32,500 bases of DNA from Chondrilla cf. caribensis (lineage: Eukaryota; Porifera; Demospongiae; Chondrillida; Chondrillidae): positions 3,685,320-3,717,819 of the forward strand of contig OZ026568.1 in assembly GCA_964020155.1 (NCBI GenBank), read 5' to 3'. The notes beneath the pieces are model-generated. The model was given only the letters and a program-made list of their open reading frames with translations. It did not search any database and was not told the origin of the DNA. Below, in pieces: positions 18,702-31,846 of this stretch (position 1 is its first letter; every line of letters begins with the position of its first letter). The position numbers and the translations under genes were made by a program.

Positions 18702-21700
18702 CTGTGTGTGTGTGCAAGTTGTTTTTATGTGTGGGGTATACATGCATATGTACATGGATGTACATACTTGTGTGTGTGAATATTGGTTTGTAAATCAACA
18801 CACAAAATACACAATAATGTGATTATGCACGTGTACATAAACGAAATTTGTGTTACAATTTCATTTTGGTAACTTTCAAATCCTTCCTCAGAGTCCTCTG
18901 TTGGGTTTGCTGTTGCAAGTCTCACCGCGACTGTCCCACAGACTGTTAAAGTGCCTCTGATTCGTACGGGTAGCCCTTCGTCCCTGGCCACCCCAACAAC
19001 GGTACACATGGCACCCTCAAACTCTTCAAACCACACCGCCATTGATGGTTTGCATTACTTCATCCCGGGGAAAGTGGAATTTGCACCCAACAAGAATTCC
19101 ACAGTGCTTGTCATCATACTGTTAAATGTGGATTCCATCAAAAGTTTCCAAATTGAGATTACATCTGTGGAAAATGGAACCAGAGCTAAAGATGGACAGC
19201 AGCTGACTGTTGTCATGGTTCCCAGACAAAGTAAGACAAATTGCTTCTTTTGTTGTTCAATCACGTAAGCACGCGTGTACCTTGTGCGGCAGTACACGTG
19301 TCATGTGTTGTACCTTGTGCGGCAGTACACGTGTCATGTGTTGTACCTTGTGCGGCAGTACACGTGTCATGTGTTGTACCTTGTGCGGCAGTACACGTGT
19401 CATGTTTTGTGTTTTGTTTGCGGTACCACCACCTAAAGTGCATACCTGTATCTGGTTTTGAGGTTGTATTTGTTTTGGATGGCAGTCCTCCCACTAGCAG
19501 CCAATGGCCCACTCCCTCTATGTCATTGTACCAAAAGTCTCGCTTCTAAATCAAACTCAACTATGATTCATTCAATAATTCAAATAATTTTACCAGTTAA
19601 TTTCACCATCTCCAAATGTTACTTTGGATGCTATATCATGTTCACTCGTTCCTATAGAACCTGTAATAGAATTCGCCACACAGCGATATGAAATGAAAGA
19701 AAATGGCAGTATTTCAATTACTGTTGTTCGCCATGGCAACCTGAACATTGAAAGTACATTCAAGTGCATCCAACATAGCGAGGAGGCCATTGTTGAGCAG
19801 GATTTCCATTCCAACCTGCAAGAAACGGTTGTCACCATGGGAATTAACGAGTCAGTTGCTTTCTGCACGCTCCGTGGTATTGACGATGATGTGTGGGAGG
19901 GTCCAGAAAACCTTAGATACAGTCTCCGCCCATCCGACGGGTACTCGTTGCTCGGACAGAAAAGTGAAGCCAACATAAGGCTGGTGGATCCAGAAGACAG
20001 TGAGTTTGTACGTGATCACCATGGGACATGTTTAATACTTTGTAGCATCCGTTACCATAGATACAGTACTATTATACAACAATTTTATAATGTATAAAGT
20101 GTTAGCAACGGATGCTATAATGGTTAAGACATGGACACTCGGGCATTATGACATACATAATACACTCGCCTGTGTCTTAACCACTAAGGAAAAACAGTCA
20201 TTTCTCATTAACCACTGCTATTTGCTTTTAAAAATGCCCCTAGATTTATAGGTTTGGTGGATTAGGTGGACATTTATTATTGTACGCATATTACATTGGT
20301 ATTGGAAATTGTGGCAGATAAATGGTTTGGCAGATAAAGCGGTGGTGGATTTACAAGAATTCACTGTATATACTGCATGTGTACATACATAGTCGAAAAC
20401 ATGTACAGTATGGGGTGGGAGTGGGGATGGGGGTTGTTTCATTCAAATTCATAAACATTTTCATTGAGGGTGCATGTTTTGTTCTCACTCCGAATTCAGT
20501 TCCCACTGTTCAGCTCTCCAGCCGAAAGGTGGTGGAAACGGAGCCCTTATCTAATTTTAGGGTGGATGCAAGGAGTGTGACCGTCTGGCTGATACGAAGT
20601 GGAGACCCTAGAAAGCGGTTCCTCATCGAGTACTTCACCGAAGACGGTAATGGAACCAGTCCTGGGCTGGGTGGAGCCGACTATGAACCAGTGAAGAACA
20701 CTGTTGTATTTGAGCCCTACGTTATGAACCTAAGTATAGGTGTCAGACTGATCTCCAACCACCAAAAAGAGCAGGATTTTCAATTTTTTGTCAAAATTCG
20801 TCGAGTACCAGCCACAGTATTTCCTCTACTTGGAAAGAACAGCACCACATCAGTCGTGGTATCCAACCATCAGTTGAAAGGGGTCTTCTTCCCCGACGAG
20901 CCAAGAGTTGTGGGGAGCAGTTCCCACACTTCTGATCCAAACACCGTCTCTTCCTACAAACCTCTACTTTGCCTCACGGTGAGTTGTTGTCAAGTGTCTT
21001 CACATGCACTCAACCTAGGACAAGTATGTAGATAGGTGAATGAGTGACTTAGCACCCAATGTAGGACAAGTGAATGAGTGACTTAGCACCCAATGTAGGA
21101 CTAGTGGATGAGTGACTTAGCACCCAATGTAGGACTAGTGGATGAGTGACTTAGCACCGAATGTAGGACAAGTGAATGAATGACTTAGCACCCAATGTAG
21201 GACTGGTGGTTGAGTGACTTAGCACCCAATGTAGGACAAGTGAATGAATGACTTAGCACCCAATGTAGGACAAGTGAATGAGTGACTTAGCACCCAATGT
21301 AGGACAAGTGGATGAGTGACTTAGCACCGAATGTAGGACAAGTGGATGAGTGACTTAGCACCCAATGTAGGACTGGTGGTTGAGTGACTTAGCACCCAAT
21401 GTAGGACAAGTGAATGAGTGACTTAGCACCCAATGTAGGACTAGTGGATGAGTGACTTAGCACCCAATGTAGGACAAGTGAATGAGTGACTTAGCACCCA
21501 ATGTAGGACTAGTGGATGAGTGACTTAGCACCCAATGTAGGACAAGTGGATAAGTGACTTAGCACCCAATGTAGGACTAGTGGATGAGTGACTTAGCACC
21601 CAATGTAGGACAAGTGAATGAGTGACTTAGCACCCAATGTAGGATTAGTGGATAAGTGACTTAGCACCCAATGTAGGACAAGTGAATGAGTGACTTAGCA

Positions 21701-23995
21701 CCCAATGTAGGATTAGTGGATAAGTGACTTAGCACCCAATGTAGGACAAGTGGATAAGTGACTTAGCACCCAATGTAGGATTAGTGGATGAGTGACTTAG
21801 CACCCAATGTACCCAAAGTACACAAGCACCCACATGTAGAACTGATGGGTGAGTGACTCCACTGACCATGTAAGTGTTCTGTAGTGGATCAATGGGAAGC
21901 TCCAGTATTTGGTAGAATATCTGTGGAAATTATTATTTCATTTCATTTTGTGGAGACGAGTTTGAGGAAAGACCTGATATGATGAGCTTTGTTCATTGTG
22001 TCTTTGTGGGTTGATAGTTGCAGAGTTGTGAAGTCTCTAAAGGACACTGCCGAATCAATTCTGGCTTATTTATTACGTGTGTTTCCAATTCCATTCTTGC
22101 AGCCCTGTGATCCGGAATGGGAAGGTGATCCCATCCTGAAGGAAGAATGTAAGAACCAAGGAATAGCTCCAGAACTGACGAAGTACACATGGGAACTAAG
22201 TCTAGAACATGGTGATGGGGAAACTTTCCAGCGAATCGAGTTTGCAAATATCCTGGTCTCGCCCCATTCCCGACACCTGGATCCGGCTTACATGCTCCGA
22301 GATCGATTTATGCGGTGTAGAGCAACAGCAGTTGATGTGAACAATGTCCCCGGGCACACCAGGGTGAGCAGAGCCGTGAGACTGGTCCATGTAAGTGAGG
22401 AAGCCTGTTCGGAATCAGACAATCTGAAAGTGTCTGGTACATTCACGCACCCTAGCGAGGACATCGTCAGCTTAGATGTAAGTAGATAGACGAGGAATTT
22501 CTCTGTAGTTTCAAGTATGTAGTTACAGTTACTTAGTGTGAACTGACATCGCTCTTTCTCCTCTCCAGAGTATAGTGAAGCTGACGCTTTTCAAAATTCC
22601 TCACGTTGATAATCATATCCTCCTCCTGTCAACCAGGCAGTTTCCCAATGATGTGACAACTCTTCTCACCTTCTGGCCTTCCAGGAGAAGCCACCAATGT
22701 TCCAACTTTGTCGATGAAAGTTTTCACTCATTGACAGGTGCCGAGGTTGGCAGGCACGATAGACCATTGTCCGTGTATAAACAGCTAGACTATGTTCGCT
22801 GTCAGTGGACCTTTGAGAGCCATCACAAGATTAGAGATATCATAGATGTGTGTGGAGGGACCCTTGATCAGAAAGGAGGCCTGACGACTATCAAAGTACC
22901 AATCTATCTCACATATGCGCATGTTTCTCCTTGGGATGTGATACCTGGCAGACCTTACTCTGCCAACACAACCGTCAGTCTAACGGTCCCCAGCCATCTT
23001 TTCACCAACAGAACTCTCCCAACACCAGTGAAGAAAATTGTGAATTCGACCTATAATGCTTCACTCAAGCTGGTGAGTGTTGCAGAAGAGGACGGACTGC
23101 AAATCATTTTTGAGACATCATTGAACGATTCTCGCAGATGGTATTTCGTCGATGTGTGGAGATCTAATCACTCGGAGGTGCGAACAAAATTTGGTGGATT
23201 GTTCGACCTGAAACTCCTTCAAAGTTCTCGTCCGGAGAGAAGTGCCAGATACCAGCCTAATCAATCCTCCATCATCCTCCAGATGTGGCAGATATCAGCG
23301 AAGACCAAGCTGGATGACTACAGTGGGGAATACCTGTTGGAACTGGTGCAGTGCGAGGTGTTGTTTGGCGAGTTCTGCACAGATACCAGAAAAATAAAAT
23401 TTCGGTTTCAGATTGAAAAGGAAAAGAATGGAAATGGATACATGCCCGGAATAGTGGTTGGCACAATACAAAGTGAACCTTCCAAGAGAGAGTATGAAAT
23501 TGGTAAATTTATGTAAATTATACACATAATAATATGTTATATATGTATGCATTTATGCTTCCTAATGTACTCTTTTCAGCCTGATGGCAAGTTCATGTTT
23601 AACTTCCTTGTAATCTAATTATTTCCAGACCCTGTAAAACTTTTTTCTGGTTTGTGTAGTGTGATACAAGCAAATCTTATGACAGTATATTCTGAACAGT
23701 TTTGAAATTTTCACATCTTGTTGGGAATAATATTGATGGAATTTGTTAAATGTTAGTTAATTTTGCATGTGTTCGTGTTCACAGGAGAAACTATCAACAT
23801 CACACTTGTCCCTGACAATGGACAGCAGCTTTCACATGGTGTGGGAATCAGAGTGATTGATGCCGATTTGTGTCAAAATCGAGCACAAGGGGAACGAACA
23901 TGTTCACCTCAAAACTCCATTAAGGTGTGAGAACACACACACGCACACGCACACACACACACACACACGCGCGCGCGCACACACACACACATACG

Positions 23996-24080
<85 letters not shown>

Positions 24081-24097
24081 GAACACACACACATACG

Positions 24098-24149
<52 letters not shown>

Positions 24150-24942
24150 TGCACAAGCAAACAACAATTATATAAACATAACACATGTACATCTATGTAT
24201 ACATATACTAAGGAATAAAAGACAAAAAGGCTAAAAGGTTATGGTATGCATCTACATCTCCTCCAGAGCTCCTCACTCACTGGCAGAACTGTGCGCAGTA
24301 CAAGAAATGTGCTGACTTCTGTCCACACATTGCAATTACCCACAGTCATGTTGTCTGAGGTAAGTTGATGCTTGGTTTGAAGGCTTCTTGTGTGTGTGAG
24401 GTTTGGGTTCATGTTACAAAACGCAGCTTGTGTGTTTGGGTGTCGTTGCTTAGCAACGCATGTTTGAAAGTTTTCCCCTGCAGTGTGGTTGTTTGGTCAG
24501 GTATTCACCTGTCTCTGTTTGACATGTTTGCGCAGCATTACTAGTACTGCAAATTCATTTTGTGAATGCAGTGGGTGAAGTTCGACACATATGCTAACCA
24601 CAAGAAACCTTCTATCTATTCTTTACATACATTATTGACAAACGTATATGCATATGTGCTGCGTATGGTGGTTTGCTGTCGAGTGGGTGGAACGCTTGCT
24701 ACTGGGTACTTTAAGGAAATCTATGTTGGTCTCATTCCTCCCTGTCAGTTGCCACGTTAGCCTACCAGGGCACCAGGACTACATTTTCACTAACTGGCAG
24801 GCAAAATGTCCAATTCTGATTCCGGTTTCCACATTGCTGTACAAGTAGTAGAATTGAAAAAGTGACCTTGTCTGCGAGCTATAGTTTGTGAAATATCAGC
24901 CACGTCCCATAATATCAGTGTGTGTGTGTGTGTGTGTGTGTG

Positions 24943-24981
<39 letters not shown>

Positions 24982-25006
24982 GTGTGTGTGTGTGTGTGTG
25001 TGTGTG

Positions 25007-25074
<68 letters not shown>

Positions 25075-25830
25075 TTAAATTGATGTAGTGTAAGATTGCA
25101 TGATATGACTGATTGTTCCTGTCATTTGCTCAGGGAAAATGGTACATTGACATCAGATATGTCATTGTTAAGGACAACCAAGTACTATTCGATGGACCAA
25201 ACGGAGAAGGTTTTGTGAAGTCAGACAGTTTTACTCTTCATGCTGAAGACAACAGCCCTTCGGTTGATGGGATCGTGGGAGAAGATGACCGATCACCAGT
25301 AATTGTTGCATCCTCGCTGTCGTTATCTGCTGCAGCCCTGTTGGCCATGGTTTGTGTCGTCATGGTGATCATTCTTTGCCTTATAAGGAAGAAGTGCAAA
25401 CAAAGGCTCGTATCAGCCCCAGTGTCACGGAATCAATCAAATGTCAAGGTCCACTATTGGAGTGGCAACTAGAGTAACTCTGGAAGGCGGTGTTGAAAAA
25501 GTGGAGTGCCACTTTGAGGTAGTGAGGATCCCTCCAGAAGCTAGTAGCCTTCCCGACACTAATGTGTTATACCAGCGTTTCCATCAGCAGCCTAGTACAG
25601 ATTCTGTGGAAGAAGTAACTTCCTCGACACAATCTCATAGAAGTCTACCTGCTCCTTTGCCATGGGCTGGATCAGAAACAGGCCACCAAGAGGCAAAATA
25701 CGACTCCGTCTTTCGAATTGACAGGGAATCAGAAATGGGGAGTCAAATGGTGGCAATTACGGAATCCTTTTTAGCAGCAATGGCACCCTCACCAAAGGAT
25801 AGCAATGTCAAGGAAGAAACTAGTGTATAG
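8958..25830 (+). CDS. FREM2: FRAS1-related extracellular matrix protein, FREM2-like (CSPG repeats, Calx-beta domains, one TM helix)
   Basis: FRAS/FREM proteins form basement-membrane complexes joining epithelium to underlying matrix. Phase-consistent exons are 8958-12289, 14180-14466, 15011-15403, 18892-19230, 19658-19999, 20500-20978, 22103-22477, 22569-23502, 23785-23924, 24267-24359 and 25134 to 25472 or 25830. The protein is about 2350 or 2451 residues, against roughly 3100-3200 in human FREM2. In order: signal peptide (1-23); FREM N-terminal domain (about 25-130) with its Cys residues and the 'DVFSCSYLF...RYDHFGC' pattern; CSPG repeats to about 1090, clearest at [51 protein letters not shown] and [15 protein letters not shown]; then Calx-beta domains, for example [48 protein letters not shown] and [14 protein letters not shown]; then a Cys-containing ectodomain, a TM helix near 2294-2320 ([20 protein letters not shown]) and a basic stop-transfer RKK. 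No N-terminal VWC or furin repeats are seen, which favours FREM2 over FRAS1; the TM helix argues against FREM1. The tail frame is uncertain (see findings). The start ATG is the first in-frame one and precedes a good signal peptide. Confidence 0.92.
12540..12960. repeat. Degenerate interspersed copies of a 'ctctgcatagcaaccag' motif
   Basis: Four spaced, imperfect copies lie near 12618, 12668, 12733 and 12870 in the first FREM intron. Spacing is irregular, so this is a decayed tandem array at best. Confidence 0.5.
13755..13962. repeat. 26-bp minisatellite, about 7 copies
   Basis: Tandem units based on cctccatgattcatccactt, with degenerate copies at both ends (ggatctctactatcc at the left, cctcgacaattcatcccctt at the right). 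In the first FREM intron. Confidence 0.92.
14485..14745. repeat. 20-bp minisatellite, about 13 copies
   Basis: Units of ggagttgaaatttacaaccc with sporadic variants (aatctaatatt replaces part of the unit twice). The array starts 18 bp after the donor at 14467. Confidence 0.95.
15419..15620. repeat. (GT)n microsatellite and TG/CA-mixed tract
   Basis: A pure GT run of about 68 bp starting about 15 bp after the donor at 15404, then mixed tgtgtgcacacgtgtg segments that are locally palindromic. Confidence 0.95.
15803..15870. repeat. (AC)n microsatellite
   Basis: An uninterrupted AC run of about 68 bp in the same FREM intron as the preceding GT tract. It lies in opposite dinucleotide sense on this strand, so the two could pair in RNA. 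Confidence 0.95.
15961..16042 (-). repeat. 82-bp dispersed repeat, inverted copy
   Basis: Reverse complement of 130-211 with one mismatch. Weaker similarity extends about 25 bp further on the 16043 side. It lies in a FREM intron, whereas the other copy is in a FHIP intron. Confidence 0.9.
16736..16785. repeat. (GT)n microsatellite
   Basis: GT run with a tata interruption, preceded by gtttgttt-rich sequence, in the 3.5-kb FREM intron 15404-18891. Confidence 0.9.
17575..17790. repeat. TTG-rich low-complexity tract
   Basis: Degenerate tgttgtttcagtg-like units at variable spacing in a FREM intron. The 106-codon frame here is Cys/Phe/Val-rich and low complexity, so I did not call it a gene. Confidence 0.7.
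17891..18107. repeat. 53-bp minisatellite, 4 copies
   Basis: Units of about 53 bp beginning agtgtcctctatagccaggt. The middle two are nearly identical and the outer two are diverged. FREM intron. Confidence 0.9.
18500..18716. repeat. Long (GT)n microsatellite
   Basis: About 215 bp of GT with scattered gcgt, tctg and catg interruptions, ending about 175 bp before the Calx-beta exon at 18892. Confidence 0.95.
19277..19408. repeat. 33-bp minisatellite, 4 copies with an E-box palindrome
   Basis: Four nearly identical 33-bp units starting at 19277, 19310, 19343 and 19376, each containing cggcagtacacgtgtcatg with the palindrome acacgtgt. Because 33 is a multiple of three, repetitive open frames appear on both strands; these are artefacts. 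It lies in the 427-bp intron between two Calx-beta exons. Confidence 0.95.
20043..20183. repeat. Two adjacent short inverted repeats
   Basis: tagcatccgtt (20043-20053) pairs with aacggatgcta (20107-20117). Just after it, tggttaagaca (20121-20131) pairs with tgtcttaacca (20173-20183). They start 43 bp after the FREM donor at 20000. Confidence 0.75.
21010..21810. repeat. 34-bp minisatellite, about 23 copies
   Basis: Tandem 34-bp units, each carrying gagtgacttagcacccaatg. Copies alternate between a gacaagtgaatg type and a ga(c/t)tagtggat(g/a) type. It lies in the FREM intron 20979-22102 and begins about 30 bp after the donor. Confidence 0.97.
23934..24150. repeat. (AC)n microsatellite with GC-rich interruptions
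   Basis: AC tracts broken by gcgcgcgc, (gcac)n and atacga motifs, starting 10 bp after the donor at 23925. The alternating purine-pyrimidine GC run is a Z-DNA candidate. Confidence 0.95.
24444..24458. promoter_or_regulatory. Perfect palindromic X-box (RFX-type site)
   Basis: cgttgcttagcaacg is a perfect palindrome of the form GTTGC-N3-GCAAC, matching the RFX factor X-box pattern. It lies in a FREM intron about 85 bp after the donor at 24360. Function is inferred from motif alone. Confidence 0.4.
24919..25074. repeat. (GT)n microsatellite
   Basis: GT run with three single-T interruptions (tgttgtg), ending about 58 bp before the FREM acceptor at 25133. Confidence 0.95.
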
Positions 25831-26111
25831 TAAACTGGGTGTTACATATATTATATATTCCCTCTTTGTGTCTTCTGTACTGTTCGTGTATCTTATGTTA
25901 TTTGTATTTTTTCATCGACTGATCAATTTTTTTGACTTGTACAGTTTAATCACGTATGTGTAATACAAGTATTTTATTTGTTCTCAACAAATTAACGATT
26001 TATATCACACATTTTTAGCAGCCCACCATGCAATTTAAATGATATTCATTGTAATTATTGGTTGTTTAGGTGGGCGTTGCCTCTGACTTCACATTATGTT
26101 ATTCATTACAT

Positions 26112-26125
26112 GTTACCATAGTAAT
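26112..26125 (+). promoter_or_regulatory. X-box-like motif just upstream of the LRRC27-like start
   Basis: gttaccatagtaat matches the X-box consensus GTNRCC-N2-RGYAAC at all but the final base. It ends 7 bp before the ATG at 26133. An ATTGG (inverted CCAAT) lies near 26056. RFX factors commonly drive ciliary genes. Confidence 0.35.
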
Positions 26126-26132
26126 ACTGAAA

Positions 26133-30650
<4,518 letters not shown>

Positions 30651-30798
30651 AAAGTGAACTCCACTTGACCCGTCCAGTTCTCTCTTCGGTAGAGAATCAG
30701 GTCACTCGTGTCATATTCACATTCAATACATCCCCTTATAAACTCTGTTGCTTGTGATATAATTGTCACTTTCAATATGTATCTCAAATCATAAATTT

Positions 30799-30813
30799 TT
30801 TAATGAAATTAAA
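30799..30813. terminator. Overlapping poly(A) signal candidates of two convergent genes
   Basis: ATTAAA on the plus strand at 30808-30813 lies 158 bp after the LRRC27-like stop. ATTAAA on the minus strand (plus-strand tttaat at 30799-30804) lies 110 bp after the stop of the minus-strand zinc-finger gene. No AATAAA is nearer on either strand. Confidence 0.45.
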
Positions 30814-30913
30814 TCATAAATCTTGGTATAAGCAATAACAACACATGTTTCAATATAGTGTCTAAAAACAGCGCATTGGTGACTGAGCAAATAACATGCA
30901 ATTTTACTAATGT

Positions 30914-31486
30914 TCAGTAATAGTTTATGACTGGTCGGGTAGACTTGTTCCATTCTTCTTGCCGACTCCTTCTCTTCACTTTCTCCCAACATGGCCTGTG
31001 CAAGTCCCTGCACATTCCACAGAGGTCCTGAATGTGAGGACCTCTCTCCAACCTTTCATCTTCTTCTTCCAATTTGTCTTCGTAGTCATCCAATACCTCA
31101 TCTCCTGTTCTAGCAAGGTACTGCTTCACTACAAATACTGCCATCTGGTAAATTTCCTCCAATGGGAACCTAGGTAAAGTCTTAGTTTTGCAGTGCTGAC
31201 ACTCCTCATACCAGCTGTATCGGATCTTCTGTTCTTTCAAATCAATGATACACCATGAGTTGGGTGAAGCCCAGTTGTGCTGGTCTCCACTCTGGCTGTG
31301 TTCTCTGCTTTCACACTTGCAGCTATACCAGCCCTTGCCTCTGACTTTGAAGTAACGTAGGCTGTTGTGGAGTAGACTCCATCTTTGACGAGGATTGAAG
31401 GTATTTTCTTCCGGTATCTCCTTAGGATCAACATGGTAGGTTTTCATGACCTCAGCAATAATTCGTGGAGATTTGCTACGTGACAT
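30914..31486 (-). CDS. 3CxxC-type zinc-finger protein (RTP/ZAR1-like family)
   Basis: A single 190-codon open frame. Candidate zinc ligands are C56, C58, C79, C96, C99, H151, C156, C159 and C166, in the order WYSCKCES, NWASPNSWCIIDL, YEECQHCKTKTLPRFPLEE, and RGPHIQDLCGMCRDLHRPCW. The 'W.S....I......Y....C..C....P' block and the 'GPH...LC..C...C' ending fit the 3CxxC zinc-finger domain of receptor-transporting proteins and ZAR1. An acidic linker (about 127-147) separates the two parts, and a basic, glutamate-mixed tail follows. No transmembrane segment is seen at the C terminus, unlike many vertebrate RTPs. The family binds RNA or assists membrane-receptor traffic, depending on member; which applies here is unknown. 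The gene is divergent from the gene at 31847 and convergent with the LRRC27-like gene. Confidence 0.75.
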   Translation of the reverse strand: MSRSKSPRIIAEVMKTYHVDPKEIPEENTFNPRQRWSLLHNSLRYFKVRGKGWYSCKCESREHSQSGDQHNWASPNSWCIIDLKEQKIRYSWYEECQHCKTKTLPRFPLEEIYQMAVFVVKQYLARTGDEVLDDYEDKLEEEDERLERGPHIQDLCGMCRDLHRPCWEKVKRRSRQEEWNKSTRPVINYY

Positions 31487-31846
31487 TGTGAATCTGCTTA
31501 CTGCACCGGGCTGTGATATGACCAGTTGTCAGATGTTCCCTGTATATAAACTGCTTCATAGATGTGAGCTGGCTTTTCTATTAATAGCACATGCGGTACT
31601 TTCTATGGGGAAATCCATAGCGTCATTTCCGCTTTATTTTAACCGCATGCGCGCTAACAACGAGCACGTGATTTCTTGGCAACGCAACCATTTGACGCCC
31701 ACGAGAGCGGCCATTTCCAAACCAACAAACCAAGCATTTTTTTCATCAGCTGTTGATTCGATGTGTTTGAATGAGCCCGAGTAACCGAATGCAAATATTA
31801 TTTTGTAAAAATTGAACTTATAGAAGAGACGAGGAACGCATCGATT
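31487..31846. promoter_or_regulatory. Putative bidirectional promoter
   Basis: The 360 bp between divergent start codons contains an NRF1-like gcatgcgcgc (31645-31654), a CACGTG E-box (31665-31670), a cttggcaac half X-box (about 31675-31683), a gcggccatttcc YY1-like site (about 31707-31718) and a tatataaa box (31543-31550, plus sense). NRF1 and E-box sites are typical of shared housekeeping promoters. Assignment is from arrangement and motifs only. Confidence 0.5.

Noticed and set aside
19210..19549. Repetitive frames encoding [15 protein letters not shown] units on both strands
   Set aside because: They come from the 33-bp intronic minisatellite, whose unit length is a multiple of three, between two phase-matched FREM exons.
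21010..21810. CRISPR-like array
   Set aside because: Units are directly tandem with no unique spacers, and the host is an animal genome. It is a minisatellite.
31446..31784. 112-codon plus-strand open frame over the divergent promoter
   Set aside because: It overlaps the start of the minus-strand zinc-finger gene, has no domain, and covers promoter-like DNA.
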